The notes below the pieces were generated by a model. That model had not been told where the DNA came from. It saw only the letters and a program-made list of their open reading frames with translations, and ran no database searches. The position numbers were made by a program, and so were the translations under genes. Below, in pieces: positions 1 through 8,769 of a stretch of DNA of 64,000 nucleotides; position 1 is the first letter of the stretch, and every line of letters begins with the position of its first letter. Source of the DNA: Verrucomicrobiota bacterium (GTDB lineage: Bacteria > Verrucomicrobiota > Verrucomicrobiia > Opitutales > Opitutaceae). The DNA is taken from the NCBI GenBank assembly GCA_023399155.1, contig JAEWQP010000011.1, positions 149,439 through 213,438 on the forward strand. The letters run 5' to 3'.

Positions 1-684
1 GCTCCGGCCATCGCCGTCGATCACCGGCAACATCGGGAAATCCGCGGCCTCGTAGTCGTGCCGGTAGGTCCAGGCAATCGCCAGGAAATGCGGGATCTGC
101 CAGAAGAACAGCAGGGCAAACAACACCCAGCCCAGGCCGTCGATCGTGCCACGCGCCGCCGCCCAGCCGATGAGCGGCGGAAGCGCGCCGCTGACCGCCC
201 CCACTTCCGTCGACCAGCGCGTGCGACGCTTCAGGGGCGTGTAGACGAGGATGTACGATACGATCGTGGCCGCCGCGAGCCAGGCTGCCAGGCTGCCCGC
301 GGTCGCGAGGAGCAGGCCCACGCCGACGACGGACAGGCCGAGGCCCCAGAGAAACGCCTGCACGGGCGTGACCTGTCCCGAGGGGATCGGACGATCCATC
401 GTCCGGCGCATGAGGGCGTCGGTGCGCCGCTCCATCCACTGGTTCAATGCGGCCGCGCCGCCGGCTGCCAGCGCCGTGCCGACGAGAAGGTTGACGAGCA
501 ACCATCCGTCGCGCTCGGGTCGCGCGGCGAGATAGCCGACCAGCGTCGTGACCACCGAGAGGAAACTCAGGCGCGGCTTGGTCAGCTCGAAGAGCGCGCC
601 CGCGAAGGCACGACGCTCGACGCCGTCGACCAACAGGGCTGGCGATTCGGGGGACAGGAGTTCCTGGCGTGTCTCGGGGGGCAT
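1..684 (-). CDS. ctaB: Protoheme IX farnesyltransferase (heme O synthase), 3' end outside window
   Basis: Integral membrane UbiA-family prenyltransferase that adds a farnesyl group to heme b to give heme O for cytochrome oxidase. From the ATG at 684 the frame stays open to the window edge (228 codons). Seen in the translation: NQWMERRTDALMRRTMDRP (prenyl-diphosphate/Mg binding region), LVYTPLKRRT, GALPPLIGWAA and WQIPHFLAIAWTYRHDY, all hallmarks of heme O synthases. It starts 7 bases after the ctaA stop, so the two are very probably one operon. The C-terminal membrane helices lie beyond the window. Confidence 0.95.
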   Translation of the reverse strand, partial: MPPETRQELLSPESPALLVDGVERRAFAGALFELTKPRLSFLSVVTTLVGYLAARPERDGWLLVNLLVGTALAAGGAAALNQWMERRTDALMRRTMDRPIPSGQVTPVQAFLWGLGLSVVGVGLLLATAGSLAAWLAAATIVSYILVYTPLKRRTRWSTEVGAVSGALPPLIGWAAARGTIDGLGWVLFALLFFWQIPHFLAIAWTYRHDYEAADFPMLPVIDGDGRS

Positions 685-691
685 GGGGGGA

Positions 692-1729
692 TCAAGCCCG
701 CACGGTGGCGGCGCCGCGGCCGGTTGACGTATCCGGTGCGACAACATGCGGGGCCGGCGCGTCGCCGAACCTGAAGCGGTGCGCTAGGAACGTGAGGGCC
801 CAGCACGTGGCAAGGAGAAAAGCTCCGACGAGCATGTGCATCGTGGCCGCATGCGGGTTGCGCACCGACCAGATCACGAGCGCCCCCAGCCAGACTTGTA
901 TCCCCAAGAGAACGACAAGCCCCAGCGCGCCTGCGCCGAGCACGCGGCCGTCGTGGCGCGCGCGCCACAGGCGCGCGGCGAAGAGGAGCAGCGCCGCGGT
1001 CGCGACGAGCGCCCAGGCGCGATGGGCAAAATGGATCGCGACGCGGAAGTCCCACGCCGCCGGCACGAGCCCGCCCTCGGGCGTGAGCGGAAAGGTCGGG
1101 ATCGCGAGGCCCGCCTGGTTGTGCCGCATCAACGCGCCCAGGAGGAGCTGCACGACGACCGTGCCGCACGCGACCAGCCCGAGCGTGCCGAGCCCCGGCG
1201 CGGGCGGACGTTGCAGGCCGCCGGTCCGCTCGATCCACGGCCGCGAGTGCGCCACGGTGATCGCCACCAAGGCGCACAGGATCAGCTGGGCCACCACGCC
1301 GTGCGCCACCGCGAAGGAGGTCGCCACGAGATTGTGGTCGGCGCCGGTGTTGAGCGAGTCGAGCAGTACACGCAGGCCGCCCAGCAACCCCTGCAGCGGC
1401 ACGGCCAGCGCGAGCCAGTAGGCCAGGCGGCGCAGCCAGGCGCGCGGCTCATAGCGCGCGTGCCAGAACGCGAGGCCGACGGTGAGCAGACCGAGCGAGG
1501 CGGCGAGCAGGCGGTGCGAGTGCTCGGCGCGCTTGTCCGGTTCGGTCAGCCAGCCCTCGGGATTGAGGGAGCCGTCGGACAGCGGCCAGTCCAGGAACGC
1601 CATGCCCGCCTGGATGCTCGTGGTGAATCCGCCGGCGAAGAGAAGGATCGCGGTCCAGAGGAGCGCGAAGACGCAGAACCACGCGAACGCGGGTCGATAG
1701 GTGAGAACTCGATGAGGGGATGCGGACAT
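692..1729 (-). CDS. ctaA: Heme A synthase, Cox15/CtaA family
   Basis: Membrane monooxygenase converting heme O to heme A, working directly after CtaB. The 345-residue product has about eight hydrophobic segments and the family histidines in AEHSHRLLAASLG, ADHNLVATSFAVAHGV, IHFAHRAWAL and AATMHMLVGAFLLA, which ligate the two hemes. Length is normal for the family. The ATG at 1729 is the only good start and lies 70 bases from the divergent SCO gene, so the two transcripts probably share a control region. Residues and order match the Cox15 type; alternative functions are unlikely. Confidence 0.93.
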   Translation of the reverse strand: MSASPHRVLTYRPAFAWFCVFALLWTAILLFAGGFTTSIQAGMAFLDWPLSDGSLNPEGWLTEPDKRAEHSHRLLAASLGLLTVGLAFWHARYEPRAWLRRLAYWLALAVPLQGLLGGLRVLLDSLNTGADHNLVATSFAVAHGVVAQLILCALVAITVAHSRPWIERTGGLQRPPAPGLGTLGLVACGTVVVQLLLGALMRHNQAGLAIPTFPLTPEGGLVPAAWDFRVAIHFAHRAWALVATAALLLFAARLWRARHDGRVLGAGALGLVVLLGIQVWLGALVIWSVRNPHAATMHMLVGAFLLATCWALTFLAHRFRFGDAPAPHVVAPDTSTGRGAATVRA

Positions 1730-1799
1730 GAGGGGGCGTGTTGCAATAAACCAGCCGTTGGCTTTGACAAACGAAAGCAGCCTTTAATCAGTGGATGTG

Positions 1800-2717
1800 A
1801 TGTTCCTTCCGTCGCGAACCAGAATTCTTTCCACAGCGGCGCTGCTCGGGATCGCGGTGATGCTGGGCTGCACGAAACGCGAGGCCGGATCGGCGGGCGC
1901 GGCCGGCCAGGACGGGCGCTACGCGCTCACGGGAACGGTCGTTTCGCTCTCCGAGGAGCGCGGCACGGCGCTCGTCGACCACGAGGAGATCCCGGGCTAC
2001 ATGCCGCGCATGACGATGGAGTTTCACGTCAATCCCGGCGACCTGCGCATCCTCCGCGAGGGGCTGAAGATCCGCGGAAAGATGTACGAGGCCGGCGACG
2101 GTTTCTACCTTGAGGAGATCTGGCCGCTCGACCCGGCGGCGGAGCGGATCGTCGAGACCGCGGGACAGGCGCTGCGGCAGGACACGGTGACACGCGGGGG
2201 CACGCCCTATCGAGAAGTGGGGGAGAATCTCCCGAACTTCGCGCTCTACGACCAGGACGGGAAGGTCGTGCAGGCCTCGCAGCTCCGCGGTCGCCAGGTG
2301 GTGATGAACTTCATCTTCACGCGCTGTCCCGACGCGAAGATGTGCCCGGCGACGGTGATGAAGATGATGCAGCTCCAGGCCATGGCGCGGGAAGCGGGCG
2401 TGGCGGACCTCGAACTCGTCTCGATCACGCTCGACCCGGAGTACGACACGCCGGGTGTGTTGCGCGATTATGCCGACGCGCGAGGTATCGACACGACCAA
2501 CTACCGGTTTCTCACCGGGCCCGAGCGCGCGATCAAGGACATGCTCGCGCAACTGGGCGTGCTGGTCTTCGAGAATGGTCCGCTGATTCAGCATACGCTC
2601 GCCACGGTGCTGATCGATGGAAAGGGAAAGATGGTGCATCGCTTCGACGGTTCTGCGTGGTCCGCGGAGGATTTTGCCTCGCGATTGCGGAAAACGGAAG
2701 CGGCCCGCAACCCATGA
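1800..2717 (+). CDS. SCO1/SenC copper chaperone with N-terminal CusF-like domain, lipoprotein
   Basis: Probable copper-delivery protein for the CuA or CuB site of cytochrome oxidase, on the periplasmic side. A signal peptide ends in VMLGC, a lipobox-like site. Residues about 35-85 resemble CusF/CopK-type copper domains (DHEEIPGYMPRMTMEF, with the His and two Met ligands). The C-terminal half is the thioredoxin-like SCO fold with the cysteine pair in FTRCPDAKMCPATV (a CxxxxxC rather than the common CxxxC spacing) and the ligand His in PLIQHTLATV. I chose ATG 1800; an in-frame GTG at 1791 is possible. Its stop overlaps the next ATG (ATGA), so the pair is translationally coupled. Confidence 0.9.
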   Translation: MFLPSRTRILSTAALLGIAVMLGCTKREAGSAGAAGQDGRYALTGTVVSLSEERGTALVDHEEIPGYMPRMTMEFHVNPGDLRILREGLKIRGKMYEAGDGFYLEEIWPLDPAAERIVETAGQALRQDTVTRGGTPYREVGENLPNFALYDQDGKVVQASQLRGRQVVMNFIFTRCPDAKMCPATVMKMMQLQAMAREAGVADLELVSITLDPEYDTPGVLRDYADARGIDTTNYRFLTGPERAIKDMLAQLGVLVFENGPLIQHTLATVLIDGKGKMVHRFDGSAWSAEDFASRLRKTEAARNP

Positions 2718-3652
2718 CCGCCATCGGGGCTCATCCGGGTTCGCGACGCGCGTTGCGGCAGACCTTCTGGATCACGGTCGCCGCGCTCACGCTCTACGTG
2801 GGTGCGCGCAGCCTGCCGGTGGGGCGGGGCGACCTGCACTACACGGACTTCGCGGCCGGCGCGTCGGGTGGGCTCGAGCTCTGCGCGCCGGGAGGCCCGC
2901 AATTCGTACCCGTCGACCGAGTCGCCTCGCCGGTGACGATGAAGGTGCGCGCGGAAGGGGAGGCTCCGCTGCGTATCGGATCGGCCGCGACGCTCCACCT
3001 GGTGTTGACCACAGCGAGTGGTAAACCTGTGACCGAGGACGACCTGCTGGTCGTGCACACCCAGAAGTTCCACCTGCTCGCGGTGGATCCAGCCCTGCGC
3101 GATTATCAGCATCTCCATCCGGTCGCGACGGCGCGGCCCGGCGAATACGCCGTGGAGTTCACGCCCGCGGGCGCGGGCGAGTACCGCTTCTTCGCCGACT
3201 TCACGCCACGGTCGACCGGTCGTGCGCTTTACGCAGGCGCGCGCGTGGCGGTGGCGGGAGCGGACGCGTTGGAACATGGCAAAGCTGCCGCCATCGACGA
3301 GACACGGACGTCCGTCGTGGAGGGTTATCGCTTCGACCTCGGCCTCACGCCCGCCGTGCTGCGGATCAACGAGATGGCCGAGCTCAGCCTCGACGTGCGC
3401 TCACCCGACGGATCGCCCGCGCGGCTCGAGGAGATCATGGGCGCGCACGCGCATGTCGTGGCTTTTGACCTGGGCCGGACGGGTTTTGCCCACCTGCATC
3501 CGCTCGCCACCCGCGGCGCGGCGCAAGATTCGAAAGCGGCGCTGCGCTTCGAACTCAATCTTCCCGATCCCGGCACCTACCGCCTGTGGGCGCAGGTGAA
3601 GATCGATGGCCGTGAACTCTTCGCCCCGTTCACGCTGCAAGCGCGACCCTGA
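2714..3652 (+). CDS. Secreted or membrane-anchored His-rich protein, probably copper-related
   Basis: Not recognised as a named family. The 312-residue product has one hydrophobic segment near residue 15-35 (TFWITVAALTLYVGARSL) and then two similar beta-rich halves, each with the motif pattern HxxH: FHLLAVDPALRDYQHLHP and HAHVVAFDLGRTGFAHLHP. Such paired F-x-HLHP motifs occur in periplasmic Ig-like proteins (FixH/YtkA-like) found next to SCO proteins. The overlap of its ATG with the SCO stop makes a joint role in copper handling or oxidase maturation likely, but this is inference from context. A longer frame from 2342 is a shadow of the SCO gene. Confidence 0.75.
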   Translation: MTAIGAHPGSRRALRQTFWITVAALTLYVGARSLPVGRGDLHYTDFAAGASGGLELCAPGGPQFVPVDRVASPVTMKVRAEGEAPLRIGSAATLHLVLTTASGKPVTEDDLLVVHTQKFHLLAVDPALRDYQHLHPVATARPGEYAVEFTPAGAGEYRFFADFTPRSTGRALYAGARVAVAGADALEHGKAAAIDETRTSVVEGYRFDLGLTPAVLRINEMAELSLDVRSPDGSPARLEEIMGAHAHVVAFDLGRTGFAHLHPLATRGAAQDSKAALRFELNLPDPGTYRLWAQVKIDGRELFAPFTLQARP

Positions 3653-3943
3653 CCGAGTGTCGGGTGCGAGTCAGCCGGGTCCTATCGAACGGTGGAGCGC
3701 TAGGGCCGGTGAAGGTGGCGCGCGATTGGTCGGGTTCGCTGCGCGACCGGTCTTGTCGGCAGCGGCGCGGCCTCGGAACCGAGCGCGCCGGAGTTGCAGA
3801 GGTTTTGGCCGCCGTCTTCGGGCAGGGATCGCGCGAAGACGCCAACGCGCCAAGGGTTGAGCCAAACCGCGCCGGTTCGCGAAGGGCGGGACGTTTTCCG
3901 TAGGCGAACAACGTGCGCGGAGATCGCAGTGCCCCAAAACGCC
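3653..3943. other. Convergent intergenic spacer, no gene seen
   Basis: This spacer separates the plus-strand copper genes from the minus-strand export gene. It is GC-rich and contains only short chance frames without recognisable motifs. No RNA or promoter is apparent. Confidence 0.6.
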
Positions 3944-3974
3944 GAAGCCGCCGCGGGAATCCCGCGGCGGCTTC
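3944..3974 (-). terminator. Rho-independent terminator of the Wza-like gene
   Basis: A near-perfect GC-rich hairpin, stem GAAGCCGCCGCGG paired with CCGCGGCGGCTTC and a short loop. Read on the minus strand it is followed by GGCGTTTTGGGG, a short T tract. It lies 40 bases beyond the stop of the Wza-like gene. Confidence 0.75.
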
Positions 3975-4013
3975 GTGTGAGGGCGCTGCGTGTCGGCGTC
4001 CGATCTGACAAAC

Positions 4014-4619
4014 TCAGAGGATCCGGCCGGGCACGATGATCATGTCGCCCTGCCGCAGCTGGGGATTCTCGTCGCTCCTGCCATCCATCACGCGGTTCAG
4101 GTCGATCGTGAAGGAGCGGACCTTTCCGCTTTCCATGCGCATGAGGCGGACCTTGCCCAGGTTCACCGTGCCATCGGCGAAACCTGCGGCCATCACGGCT
4201 TCCAGCAAGGTGACGGGGCGGTCGAATTCCAGCCGCCCGTTTGTCCCTACCGAACCGTTCATGTAGACGAAGAACGAGCGCGACATGAGCCGCACGGTCA
4301 CCTCCTTGGAAACCAGCTGGCTGGCGTAGAGCTCCACGAGGCGCTCCTGAAACTGCAGCGGCGTGAGGCCGACCGGGCTGATCTCGCCGATGAGATCGAG
4401 CGTGATGCGACCGTCGGTGCGGATGCGCTGCTGGGTGTTGAGGCTGGGGGCGCCCGGGAAGGTGATCTGGAGTTCATCGCCCTCGCGGAGGATGATCGGC
4501 TCGGCCTCCGCCTCCGGGGCGGCCGGCTTCTGGGCGGGGGCGGCCGGGGCTGAGGTGAGGCCGGCCAGGATCGCCGCCGTCGCGATGAGCAGGCGCAGGG
4601 TGAAATGTGGTGAGGTCAT
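4014..4619 (-). CDS. Short polysaccharide export protein, Wza/Poly_export type
   Basis: Probable outer-membrane or periplasmic export component of the EPS machine. The 201-residue product has a Sec signal peptide (LLIATAAILAGLTSAPAAPA), then the polysaccharide export domain (ILREGDELQITFPGAPSLN, IRTDGRITLDLIGEI) and an SLBB-like segment (VYMNGSVGTNGRLEF) ending in LRQGDMIIVPGRIL. It is about half the size of Wza: one SLBB-like unit and no C-terminal transmembrane helix. No lipobox cysteine is visible. I chose the ATG at 4619 because the signal peptide begins there; longer frames add an unlikely Pro-rich leader. It lies downstream of prsR on the same strand. Confidence 0.85.
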   Translation of the reverse strand: MTSPHFTLRLLIATAAILAGLTSAPAAPAQKPAAPEAEAEPIILREGDELQITFPGAPSLNTQQRIRTDGRITLDLIGEISPVGLTPLQFQERLVELYASQLVSKEVTVRLMSRSFFVYMNGSVGTNGRLEFDRPVTLLEAVMAAGFADGTVNLGKVRLMRMESGKVRSFTIDLNRVMDGRSDENPQLRQGDMIIVPGRIL

Positions 4620-4749
4620 GGATTCGAAAGGGATCTGGGCAGACTTCGGCAGGACGGGGAAGGGGAAAGTCGTGGGTGCGGGCGGGGAGGGTTGGCTCGG
4701 GTGCCGACCATGGCGGCCAGCCAGCCGCGACACGCAGCCGGCGGGCGGG

Positions 4750-6132
<1,383 letters not shown>

Positions 6133-6142
6133 CGATTCAGGG

Positions 6143-6170
6143 GTGGAAAGTCGAAGGTCAAAGGCCATCG
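6143..6170. repeat. Short heptamer-phased repeat upstream of prsR
   Basis: GTGGAAA, GTCGAAG, GTCAAAG, GCCATCG follow each other in exact 7-base register. It is the shortest example of the 7-base phasing seen at many intergenic sites in this window. Only four units, so chance cannot be excluded. Confidence 0.45.
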
Positions 6171-6324
6171 GGAGGCGCTGGGCGTTGCGTCAGGTTTTCT
6201 CCGATGCGCGCATAAACGGCCTCCGGCCGGTGCCCGCGCGGGATGGACATGCGTCGCAGGCGACTGGGCCCGCCGCGCGCCCGGACGACGTTTCCGATCG
6301 CCGGGCCGCGGACGCTCCGGAACC

Positions 6325-8433
6325 TCAGGCGCGCGGGAGCGGGAGGACGACCTCGAAGGTCGAGCCCCGGCCGGGCTCGCTCTGCACGTCGATGCGCCCG
6401 CCGTGCGCCTCCATGATCATCTTGCTCTGGAACATGCCGATGCCCAGGCCGCGCTTCTTCGTTGTCTGAAATGGTCGGAACAGCGAACGCCGGACGAACT
6501 CCGGGGACATGCCGCAGCCGGTGTCCGCGACGGAGATCACGGCCGTTCTGTCGCGCTGCAGGGTCGCCACGCGCACGCGACCGCCCGGCGGTGTCGCCTC
6601 CCGGGCGTTGATCACCAGGTTCGTGACGACCTTGAGCAACTGATCGGGGTCGGCGGGCACCAGGGGCAGCGTTCCCGGCTCCTGGTCGAGCACCTGCGGC
6701 GCACCCGGCGGCCAATCCCGCACGGCCTGGGCGACGATCGCATTCAAGTCGGTGGGGACCGGCTGGATCGCCAGCCCCCCGCGCAGCGTGCTCAGCTTGC
6801 CGATGAGCCCGTTGATGTGGTCGACGGTCCGGCCGCAGCTCTTGATCGCGTCCTCGCGGAACTCGGGGTCCTGAAAATGCTCGGGCAGGTTCTGAAGAAG
6901 CAGCGAGAGGGTGTTGGCCGCGTTCTTCAGGTCGTGCACGAAGAACGTCGCCATCGCCTGGAAGGCCTCGAACTCGCGGGTCTGCGCGAGCCGTTCCGAC
7001 AGCTGCACGCTCAGCAGCGCGGAGGCGACATGGTCTCCGATGCAACGGAACATGTCGTAGTCGTGCGGCGCATACGGCAGCCCTCCCACGCGGTCGCCCA
7101 TCGTGATCGCACCCACGATCGTGCCGCGCGCGACGAGCGGGACGCAGAGGCGGTGGCCGCCATCCGGGAACTGCCGTGCGTGGTGCGCCCGCAGGTCGTC
7201 GGCGCCGGGCATGTCGGTCTCCTCAAGATCGACCGGCTCCGGGTGCCCCTCGAGGTGGGCGAGCGGCGCGGCAAAGCCCTCGATGCGGGACTGCTCGGCG
7301 TCGACCGCCGCCTGGTCGATCAACGTCGAGGCGGCGAGCACGAGGCGGTCGCGCCGGTCGTTCGCGAGCCAGAGCGTGACCGATTTGATCTCGAAGTTGG
7401 ACGCGATGAGCGTCACCGCCGAACGCGCGATGGCGGACTGGTCCGCGCCCGCTGCCATCCCCTCGGCGAAGCGCTGCCACATCGTCCGGTAGTCGAAGAG
7501 CGGCCGCTGGAAATGGCGGCTGACGAACTGGCGCAGGCTGAGCCGCGCGCGGTCGGACTGGAGGATCACGGCCAGGCCGACCAGGCCGAGGAACACGACG
7601 AGGGCGCGTACCGGAAACGTGGAGTCACCGCCGAGGAAGGCCACGAAGCGCGCGAGCAGGCCGACGATCACCAGGTAGGCGCCGGCGAGGACGAGCGTGA
7701 TCGAGCCGTAGAGCGCGGAATGCGAGGGATGCAGGTCGATCGAGAACTGGCCGGGGCGCAGGAAGGAGCGGGCGATGCACAGGCACGCGACCAGCAGCGC
7801 AACCGACCGGATCGCCTGCATGCTCGTGCTGGTGCCGTGAAAGAGCACCGACTGCGTGCTCATGTAGAACTGGACGGAGTTCAGGACCGCGATGCCGAGG
7901 AGCATGAACTTGATGCGCCAGCGCATCGTGCCCACGGAGGCCCGGTAGGTCCGCTCCAGGTTCATCGTGATCGTGATCATGCTCACGAGGATGTAGCCAT
8001 GGAGCACCACGCCCGCGAAGCCCAGCTCGACGGCCGCCGGGTACCCCGCGCCGGGATGGTGCACCGCCGTGACGAGATGCTCCGTCCAGAGCAGCATGAT
8101 CGCGCTCGGGAGAAGGATCGATCCCGCGAGGGCCCAGCGCCACCGGCGGATGAACTCCCCGGCGTTGCCCCGTGAATACACGAGGCTGAACAGCAGCCAG
8201 GGCGCCGGCATGAACGCCAGGGTGACCATGGTCCAGATCTGCGCCTGGTGCATGGCTGTCGCCGAGACGGCGCCGTTGGTCCAGGCGTCGCAGCCACTGC
8301 GCGCCGCGAGCAGACCCATGCCCACGGCAAAAGCCCACTGCGCGATCGACTGGCGGCGGCGAAATACCGCCACCAGCGCAAGCGCGCTGCACGCGATCGC
8401 ATTGATCAGGGCGAGTTCGTAGGTGAAGGACAT
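6325..8433 (-). CDS. prsK: Membrane histidine kinase of the exosortase system (PrsK)
   Basis: Sensor kinase partner of PrsR. The 702-residue protein has an N-terminal set of about eight hydrophobic helices (residues 1-300), a GAF-like middle region and a C-terminal kinase core. Motifs: H-box FFVHDLKNAANTLSLLLQNL (phospho-His), N-box VVTNLVINAREATPPGG, G1 VADTGCGMSPEF, G2 KKRGLGIGMFQSKMIMEAHG and GRGSTFEVVLPL. The long membrane domain plus FVHDLKN H-box is typical of PrsK proteins in PEP-CTERM systems. The signal sensed is not evident. The gene order prsT-prsK-prsR on the minus strand is conserved for such systems. Confidence 0.9.
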   Translation of the reverse strand: MSFTYELALINAIACSALALVAVFRRRQSIAQWAFAVGMGLLAARSGCDAWTNGAVSATAMHQAQIWTMVTLAFMPAPWLLFSLVYSRGNAGEFIRRWRWALAGSILLPSAIMLLWTEHLVTAVHHPGAGYPAAVELGFAGVVLHGYILVSMITITMNLERTYRASVGTMRWRIKFMLLGIAVLNSVQFYMSTQSVLFHGTSTSMQAIRSVALLVACLCIARSFLRPGQFSIDLHPSHSALYGSITLVLAGAYLVIVGLLARFVAFLGGDSTFPVRALVVFLGLVGLAVILQSDRARLSLRQFVSRHFQRPLFDYRTMWQRFAEGMAAGADQSAIARSAVTLIASNFEIKSVTLWLANDRRDRLVLAASTLIDQAAVDAEQSRIEGFAAPLAHLEGHPEPVDLEETDMPGADDLRAHHARQFPDGGHRLCVPLVARGTIVGAITMGDRVGGLPYAPHDYDMFRCIGDHVASALLSVQLSERLAQTREFEAFQAMATFFVHDLKNAANTLSLLLQNLPEHFQDPEFREDAIKSCGRTVDHINGLIGKLSTLRGGLAIQPVPTDLNAIVAQAVRDWPPGAPQVLDQEPGTLPLVPADPDQLLKVVTNLVINAREATPPGGRVRVATLQRDRTAVISVADTGCGMSPEFVRRSLFRPFQTTKKRGLGIGMFQSKMIMEAHGGRIDVQSEPGRGSTFEVVLPLPRA

Positions 8434-8453
8434 GCGCGTGGCCGGGCGGTGAT

Positions 8454-8769
8454 GGAGGACGGAGGACCGAGAACGGAGGACTGAGGACGGACGACAGCGG
8501 CTACGAACCGCGACAGAAGGAGCCGGATTTCGACATCATGGCGCCCAGCTTCCGCCCGATACGCCGCGATTTCTCAGTAAGAGTGGCATGAGAGTCGGAG
8601 GACAGGTAGCCGCACGCGAGCGCCGTCGTGAGCCAGTGCTCCGTTTCAGCCAACTCCCCATCTGCATCGGTCCCGACGCCCAGTCGGTGGCTTCTCCGAG
8701 GTTTTCTGTCGTCCGACCTCCCGTTCTGTCCGCGGTGCTCCGTCCTTGGTCCTCAGTTCTCGGTCTTCA
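8454..8769. mobile_element. Heptamer-armed inverted-repeat element enclosing a four-helix-bundle gene remnant
   Basis: Left arm 8454-8497 is a run of GAGGACN-type heptamers (GGAGGAC, GGAGGACC, GAGAACG, GAGGACT, GAGGACG) ending CGGACGACAG. Right arm 8707-8769 is its inverse (GTCCTTG, GTCCTCA, GTTCTCG) and begins CTGTCGTCCG, the exact reverse complement of the left arm end. Between the arms lies a decayed coding remnant. The right arm overlaps the end of prsT and supplies its last codons (Lys-Thr-Glu-Asn) and stop. The architecture equals that at 52.4-52.9 kb with different arm sequence. Confidence 0.7.
8501..8705 (-). pseudogene. Remnant of four-helix-bundle (23S rRNA intervening-sequence type) protein gene
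   Basis: On the minus strand one frame reads ELAETEHWLTTALACGYL, then a short linker and RRIGRKLGAMM, ending with TAG at 8503-8501. This resembles the C-terminal helices of the four-helix-bundle/IVP family (typically E-ETEHWL-x-GYL followed by an amphipathic helix with RKLGxM). No start codon or N-terminal half (NIAEG region) is present, so it is a truncated remnant. Identification is by eye from family knowledge; a profile search would settle it. Confidence 0.6.

Noticed and set aside
1764..1792. TTGACA near the SCO start as a sigma-70 promoter
   Set aside because: No -10 hexamer at 16-18 bases spacing; it would also leave almost no leader before the start codon.
836..2113. Plus-strand frame of 425 codons across ctaA
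   Set aside because: Antisense shadow of ctaA, which has the conserved heme ligands.
2342..2713. Upstream extension of the His-rich protein frame
   Set aside because: Lies inside the SCO gene in another frame; ATG 2714 overlapping the SCO stop is the natural start.
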